Assembly: GCA_002409405.1 (NCBI GenBank)
Contig: DHNG01000014.1
Location: 37,858-49,733 of the forward strand
DNA from: Flavobacteriales bacterium UBA5422
GTDB lineage: Bacteria > Bacteroidota > Bacteroidia > Flavobacteriales_D > Crocinitomicaceae
Reading direction: 5' to 3'
DNA: 11,876 nt
Shown: positions 7,832-11,876 of the stretch, in pieces
Position numbering within the stretch: the first letter of the stretch is position 1
Layout of the letters: every line of letters begins with the position of its first letter
Notes under the pieces: generated by a model
The model's database searches: none
Seen by the model: only the letters and a program-made list of their open reading frames with translations
What the model was told of the DNA's origin: nothing
Position numbers and translations under genes: made by a program

Positions 7832-7839
7832 TATTTTTG
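7832..7839 (+). promoter_or_regulatory. Candidate -7 box for the hybrid sensor gene
   Basis: TATTTTTG matches TAnnTTTG and lies 38 bp before ATG 7878. I see no good -33 TTG at the expected spacing, so the promoter may be weak or need an activator. A short inverted repeat, GCCTG-CAT-CAGGC (7839-7851), sits right at the expected transcription start and could affect the leader. Confidence 0.5.
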
Positions 7840-7877
7840 CCTGCATCAGGCCTTTTAAACTGATCGATTGTGTGTGT

Positions 7878-10487
7878 ATGAAGAATAGTGTTCTGTATTT
7901 GTTTACAATACTAATTACCTGCTTTGGCAAACCTGTCTACTCTCAACAAACGGTTGATTCCCTTCACCATTTGATTGACGTTTCCCACGGTAAAAGAAAG
8001 GGAGAACTGATTCTGGAATTGGCCAATCATTACCTGTCAGACTATCCGGATTCCAGCATGCATTATGCCTTGATTACCCGAAAAACAGGGGAAACAAGTA
8101 AGAACCATGTGCTTGTCATTCGTTCGTATTCACTGGCAGGTGAAATTTACCAAAAACAAAACAACTTAAAAGAATCCGTTGCTTCCTACCTGAAAGGAGT
8201 TGAACTGGCAGAAAAACACGATGAGAAATCGTTGTTGGGCACATTATACAATGGAATTGGTACCTGCTATTTTTATATGAACAATGTAAAAAAAGCGACG
8301 CATTACATGGAACTGGCCGCTCAAGCAAAAAAAGAGGCAAATGATTACCAGTACTATGCAATCATCAGTGCAAACCTTGCTTCATTGCAAATCTTACAGG
8401 CAGCTTACGATCAGTCGATACACACATTGTTAGAAGCCGAAAAAACACTGCTGGAAAAACAACAACACATCTATCTTAGCTCCGTTTACAACTCATTGGG
8501 GGCTGCGTATCAAATGGGGAAGCCAGCATCTGATTCCTCCCGGTTTTATTATGAAAAAAGTCTGGAATTTGCTTCAAAGAACAAGGATTATCTCATCATG
8601 ATGAACGCCTATCAGAATCTGGGCGATTTTTATTTTTCTAAAAAAGAATATACCACCGCTATCAATTACATGAAAAAGGCCATTGCTACAAATGATTTGC
8701 GAAAGGTAGAAGACCAGTACAAACCTGCATTGTATGGCAGGATAAGCGCTGTATACGACTCACTGGGGGATTATAAAAATGCTTATACGTATAAAAAATT
8801 ACAACTAGAGGTCAATGAACAATTGCTGACGGTTACCCAACAGAAAGAAATTGAAGAGTTGGAAATCCGTTATCAAAGTGAGAAAAAGGAAAAAGAGATC
8901 CAATTACAGAAACAGGAAATTGAAACAGGAAAAAACCAGCGCAATACGATTGTTTTTGTCATGCTGTTTTTACTACTGGTGATCGGGTTCAGCGCATATT
9001 TTATTTTTCAGCGCAGAAAAATCATGCAGCGATATGAACAGGAAAAGTTAAAACTGTTTGAGAATCTTTTTCACGAAATCCGCACACCGCTTACATTGAT
9101 CAACGGACCTATTCAGGTAATGAAACAAACGGCTGTTGCTGACCAGGGACAATTGCACTTAATGGAAAAAAATGCACAGAAATTAATCGGATTGGTTAAC
9201 GAGTTGTTGGATGCATCAAAACTGGGAAAGGGAAGTTATCAACTGCATTTCAATACCGGCCACCCCGCAGATTTTATTGAAACGATTATCGAACGCTTTT
9301 CAGGAGAAATTACTGCAAAAAACATGCATGTAGTCTTTGAAAAAGATAATACGGCTCCGATTTGCTCGTATCCGTTCAATGTATTGGAAAAAGTGATCAG
9401 TAATCTGCTTGGAAATGCCATCAAGTATTGTCCTTCCGGAACAGTCATCAACATTTCCTCAACAGTTACCGGAAACCGATTAATGATTGAAGTTCGTGAT
9501 AATGGCAGAGGAATTCCAAAAAAAGAACAAAAGAAGGTCTTTAAACGTTTTTACAGAGGAACCAATGCAGAAGTCGGCGGAACCGGCATTGGATTGGCGT
9601 TGGTAAAAGAATTGGTGGAACTGGCAAACGGAACCATCCAACTGGAAAGTACTACCGCAGGAACAACGTTCAGTGTAACACTTCCTGTACGGGAAACTGT
9701 TCGAACAACGGAAATAACTGCGTTAAAAGGAGATACTCCCGTACTTCTGCTAGCCGAAGATGATCACGACATGGCTGCTTTCAGCACAGCCGTACTCAAA
9801 GAAGATTTTCAAATTATCCGGGTTTCAAACGGACAGCAAGCTCTTGAAACCATCACTACACAATTACCTGACATTGTGCTTTCCGATGTCATGATGCCAC
9901 AAAAAGATGGAATCGCGTTGCTGCAAGAAATTAAATCCACTGAATTGACCAATCACATTCCCGTTGTCTTATTTTCTGCAAAAGCGTCATTGGAAAGCAG
10001 ATTACAAGGATTGGCTCATGGTGCGGATGCTTATATTCCAAAACCTTTTTCTCCGGAAGAATTAAAATTGACACTCCAGAACCTGCTAACAACTATTCAA
10101 CGAAATAAAGAAGCCTACAAAGATTCCGTTCAATCAGAAGCAACATTTGAAGAACGGATCAAAAGCACAAATGCCTACGTTAACAAAGCCATTGATCAAG
10201 TCATTAAAAACATCGACAATCCTGATTACTCTGTTAATGAGCTGTCGGATGACATGGCAGTTAGCCGAAGTCAACTACACCGAAAACTGGTTGCACTTAC
10301 AGGATTTTCTACGACCAATTTCATCCGGATGATCCGATTGGAGAAAGCCAAAGATTTGTTGGAAAACAACGCAGGAAATATTACTGAAATTGCCTACAAA
10401 TGTGGGTTCAACAGTCAGTCATATTTCACAAAATCCTTCACGGAATATTTTGGAAAAAGCCCAAGTCAAATGGCCGGAAAGCATTGA
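7878..10487 (+). CDS. Hybrid two-component sensor: TPR, histidine kinase, receiver and AraC HTH in one chain
   Basis: This 869-aa protein senses a signal and should regulate transcription directly. It starts at ATG 7878; the GTG six bases upstream adds only two residues. Residues 1-23 look like a signal peptide (MKNSVLYLFTILITCFGKPVYSQ). About six TPR-like helix pairs span ~75-320, then a charged coiled coil (~320-355) and one membrane segment (~357-377). The cytoplasmic part has the H-box FHEIRTPLTL with phospho-His H399, the N-box NLLGNAIKY (N509, N513), G1 DNGRGIP (D541) and G2 GGTGIGLAL (567 on). The receiver has D628, phospho-acceptor D670 in LSDVMMP, S700 and K722. The AraC-type DNA-binding domain runs from ~765 to the end. 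The TPRs are therefore predicted periplasmic. Classic Bacteroidota HTCS carry beta-propeller sensors instead. All catalytic residues are present. Its target is unknown; the next gene on the same strand, a secreted repeat protein, is one candidate. Confidence 0.93.
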   Translation: MKNSVLYLFTILITCFGKPVYSQQTVDSLHHLIDVSHGKRKGELILELANHYLSDYPDSSMHYALITRKTGETSKNHVLVIRSYSLAGEIYQKQNNLKESVASYLKGVELAEKHDEKSLLGTLYNGIGTCYFYMNNVKKATHYMELAAQAKKEANDYQYYAIISANLASLQILQAAYDQSIHTLLEAEKTLLEKQQHIYLSSVYNSLGAAYQMGKPASDSSRFYYEKSLEFASKNKDYLIMMNAYQNLGDFYFSKKEYTTAINYMKKAIATNDLRKVEDQYKPALYGRISAVYDSLGDYKNAYTYKKLQLEVNEQLLTVTQQKEIEELEIRYQSEKKEKEIQLQKQEIETGKNQRNTIVFVMLFLLLVIGFSAYFIFQRRKIMQRYEQEKLKLFENLFHEIRTPLTLINGPIQVMKQTAVADQGQLHLMEKNAQKLIGLVNELLDASKLGKGSYQLHFNTGHPADFIETIIERFSGEITAKNMHVVFEKDNTAPICSYPFNVLEKVISNLLGNAIKYCPSGTVINISSTVTGNRLMIEVRDNGRGIPKKEQKKVFKRFYRGTNAEVGGTGIGLALVKELVELANGTIQLESTTAGTTFSVTLPVRETVRTTEITALKGDTPVLLLAEDDHDMAAFSTAVLKEDFQIIRVSNGQQALETITTQLPDIVLSDVMMPQKDGIALLQEIKSTELTNHIPVVLFSAKASLESRLQGLAHGADAYIPKPFSPEELKLTLQNLLTTIQRNKEAYKDSVQSEATFEERIKSTNAYVNKAIDQVIKNIDNPDYSVNELSDDMAVSRSQLHRKLVALTGFSTTNFIRMIRLEKAKDLLENNAGNITEIAYKCGFNSQSYFTKSFTEYFGKSPSQMAGKH

Positions 10488-10557
10488 TATTACTAAGCAT
10501 GCAACAATAGTTCATACAATTACAACATGGCTACATGTCAGATTTTTCGGTCTTCTC

Positions 10558-10565
10558 TACCTTTG
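10558..10565 (+). promoter_or_regulatory. Candidate -7 box for the tandem-repeat secreted protein
   Basis: TACCTTTG is a full TAnnTTTG match 19 bp before ATG 10585, which would give a very short leader of about 13 nt. No clear -33 TTG is found upstream, so activation by a regulator is possible. The 97-bp gap after the sensor gene shows no convincing terminator hairpin. Confidence 0.5.
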
Positions 10566-10584
10566 CCCCATTAATTGTTTTCAT

Positions 10585-11876
10585 ATGACAAAATATTTTA
10601 TCCTATCTGTCTTTACAGCACTTTTATTTGTCTCTAAGGCAAATGATGAATGTGCCAATGCAACTGAATTATTTCCGAATCCGACATGTACCAATACAAA
10701 CGGAACATTCAACGGAATGACAATTAGCAGTGTCGCCCCTTCTTGCGGCAGTGAATCACTACAAGACGTCTGGTATAAGTTTACCGCAACATCGGCAACG
10801 ATGAGTGTCACACTTACTGCCAATTCCGGGTTGAATCATGGATTTGAAATTATCCAGGGAGGTTGCGGAGGAACTGTAGTTACTTGTGTAAACAATTACT
10901 TTGGAGGTTACGGCGAACATTATTTCAACAACAATTTTGTCATTGGTCAGCAATATTTTGTGCGTGTGTTCAATGCAACCGCATCTATAAGTACAGCCGG
11001 TTTCGGAATCTGTGTGCGAAATTACCCGCCCCCGGCAAATGATCTATGTGTCAATGCGGGAACATTGATTCCCAATACCAGCTGCAACTATACTTACGGA
11101 ACATTCAGCGGAGCTTTACTCGATGGAGTAACATCCGTGTGCGGACCAAACACTTCGCAGGATGTCTGGTATAAGTTTACAGCAACAGACTCGAACATGA
11201 GCATCACACTATCCGCTGAATCAGCATTAAACAGTGGATTTGAAATCATCCAGGGAGGATGCAACGGGACTGTTTTACAATGTATCAATACAAATAGCTC
11301 TGGTTACGGGGAGCATTATTTCAACAACAACTTCAACCCCGGACAGGAATATTATATCCGTGTATTCAATGCTTCAAATGGTTTAAACACATCTACATTC
11401 GGAATTTGTGTACGAAAATACCCGAGTCCGGTCAACGATGTTTGTACAACGGCAACAACATTAACACCGGGAACAACGTGTGGCTATGTGAATGGAACAT
11501 TTAGCGGTGCAATGATGGGAGGAGGAACTACTCCGTCATGTGCTCCGAATGCCTCTCAGGATGTCTGGTATAAATTTACAGCGACAGATTCGACCATGAG
11601 CATTACGTTATCAGCGGAAACAGGATTGAACCATGGGTTTGAACTCATCCAGGGAGGATGTAACGGGACAGTCTTACAATGTGTCAACGCTAATACTTCA
11701 ACTGGCTATGGGGAGCATTATTTCAATAATAATTTTATCCCAGGACAAGAATATTATGTTCGTGTATTCAATGCTTCCAGTGGTTTAACTACCTCGACAT
11801 TCCAAATTTGCCTTCGTAAATACCCGAGTCCGGTCAACGATGTTTGTACAACAGCAACAACATTAACACCGGGAAC
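10585..11876 (+). CDS. Secreted protein built of tandem six-cysteine PPC-like repeats, C-terminus off right edge
   Basis: The first 430 codons are visible with no stop. ATG 10585 starts a signal peptide (MTKYFILSVFTALLFVSKA) with likely cleavage after SKA at residue 19, and the repeats begin at the next residue. Three complete units and the start of a fourth follow, each with NDxC at the start, then GTFxG, QDVWYKFTAT, MSxTL, GFExIQGGC, GYGEHYFNNNF, GQxYYVRVFNA and a closing IC-R-YPxP. Each complete unit has six conserved cysteines, suggesting three disulfides and so an exported fold (inference). The pattern fits the PPC-like beta-sandwich domains common in Bacteroidota secreted proteins and resembles residues 23-165 of the giant protein at the left edge. 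A T9SS sorting domain is expected at the missing C-terminus but is not seen. The gene follows the hybrid sensor gene on the same strand. Function is probably surface binding or structural; no enzyme motif is seen. Confidence 0.88.
   Translation, partial: MTKYFILSVFTALLFVSKANDECANATELFPNPTCTNTNGTFNGMTISSVAPSCGSESLQDVWYKFTATSATMSVTLTANSGLNHGFEIIQGGCGGTVVTCVNNYFGGYGEHYFNNNFVIGQQYFVRVFNATASISTAGFGICVRNYPPPANDLCVNAGTLIPNTSCNYTYGTFSGALLDGVTSVCGPNTSQDVWYKFTATDSNMSITLSAESALNSGFEIIQGGCNGTVLQCINTNSSGYGEHYFNNNFNPGQEYYIRVFNASNGLNTSTFGICVRKYPSPVNDVCTTATTLTPGTTCGYVNGTFSGAMMGGGTTPSCAPNASQDVWYKFTATDSTMSITLSAETGLNHGFELIQGGCNGTVLQCVNANTSTGYGEHYFNNNFIPGQEYYVRVFNASSGLTTSTFQICLRKYPSPVNDVCTTATTLTPG
10642..11876 (+). 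repeat. Tandem repeat array, units of 396, 396 and 402 bp plus a partial fourth
   Basis: Units begin at the ND-x-C motif: 10642-11037 (132 aa), 11038-11433 (132 aa), 11434-11835 (134 aa) and 11836 onward (partial). Units 2 and 3 resemble each other more than unit 1. DNA around the start of unit 3 (11415-11475) and of unit 4 (11817-11876) is nearly identical, with only two visible differences, which points to recent duplication or gene conversion. The full number of units is unknown because the array leaves the window. Confidence 0.9.

Noticed and set aside
7890..7925. Lipoprotein lipobox around Cys15 of the hybrid sensor
   Set aside because: The residues before the Cys (L-I-T-C) put Thr at -1, which is unfavourable, and hydrophobic sequence continues past it; a cleaved or uncleaved signal segment fits better.
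10581..11288. Minus-strand ORFs of 64-80 aa inside the repeat gene
   Set aside because: They recur because the repeats recur; the plus strand gives a coherent signal peptide and conserved domain pattern.

Overview
The window looks like a chromosomal segment of a free-living Bacteroidota bacterium, probably Flavobacteriales. The evidence is a type IX secretion (T9SS) type A sorting domain, an SprB/PKD-type giant surface protein, a fused E1 alpha-beta 2-oxoacid dehydrogenase, a one-polypeptide hybrid two-component regulator ending in an AraC helix-turn-helix, and TAnnTTTG promoter -7 boxes with mostly no Shine-Dalgarno sequence. A narrower placement (for example Crocinitomicaceae/Fluviicola-like) is only a guess.

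Layout, left to right. (1) 1-2984, minus strand: a two-gene unit. A small exported protein of 122 aa (2616-2984) is followed after 10 bp by the first 868 residues of a giant secreted protein (1-2605) that runs off the left edge. The giant protein has a signal peptide, a PPC-like domain, a second cell-surface module, four SprB-type repeats, an Ig-like region and a PKD-like domain. (2) 3249-5252, plus: a fused E1 alpha/beta of a TPP-dependent 2-oxoacid dehydrogenase, most likely branched-chain. (3) 5253-5340: a short convergent intergenic gap with a perfect 18-bp inverted repeat. (4) 5341-6096, minus: a 251-aa secreted protein with an EF-hand-like loop and a T9SS sorting domain. (5) 6097-6283: a divergent promoter region with the same TATATTTG box on each strand. 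(6) 6284-7735, plus: asparaginyl-tRNA synthetase (asnS) with an intrinsic terminator. (7) 7878-10487, plus: an 869-aa sensor with TPRs, histidine kinase, receiver and AraC HTH. (8) 10585-end, plus: a secreted protein of tandem 132-134 aa six-cysteine repeats, open at the right edge.

Two housekeeping enzymes are therefore interleaved with surface or secreted proteins. The proteins at both ends carry the same domain family (DVWY core, closing TF-x-IC), once in the left protein and in tandem in the right one. The hybrid sensor lies directly upstream of the tandem-repeat gene on the same strand, so a regulatory link is possible but not shown. I found no tRNA, rRNA, CRISPR array, insertion sequence or phage gene. 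The least explained items are the small cysteine-free exported protein paired with the giant surface protein, the six-cysteine repeat array, and the 18-bp inverted repeat.
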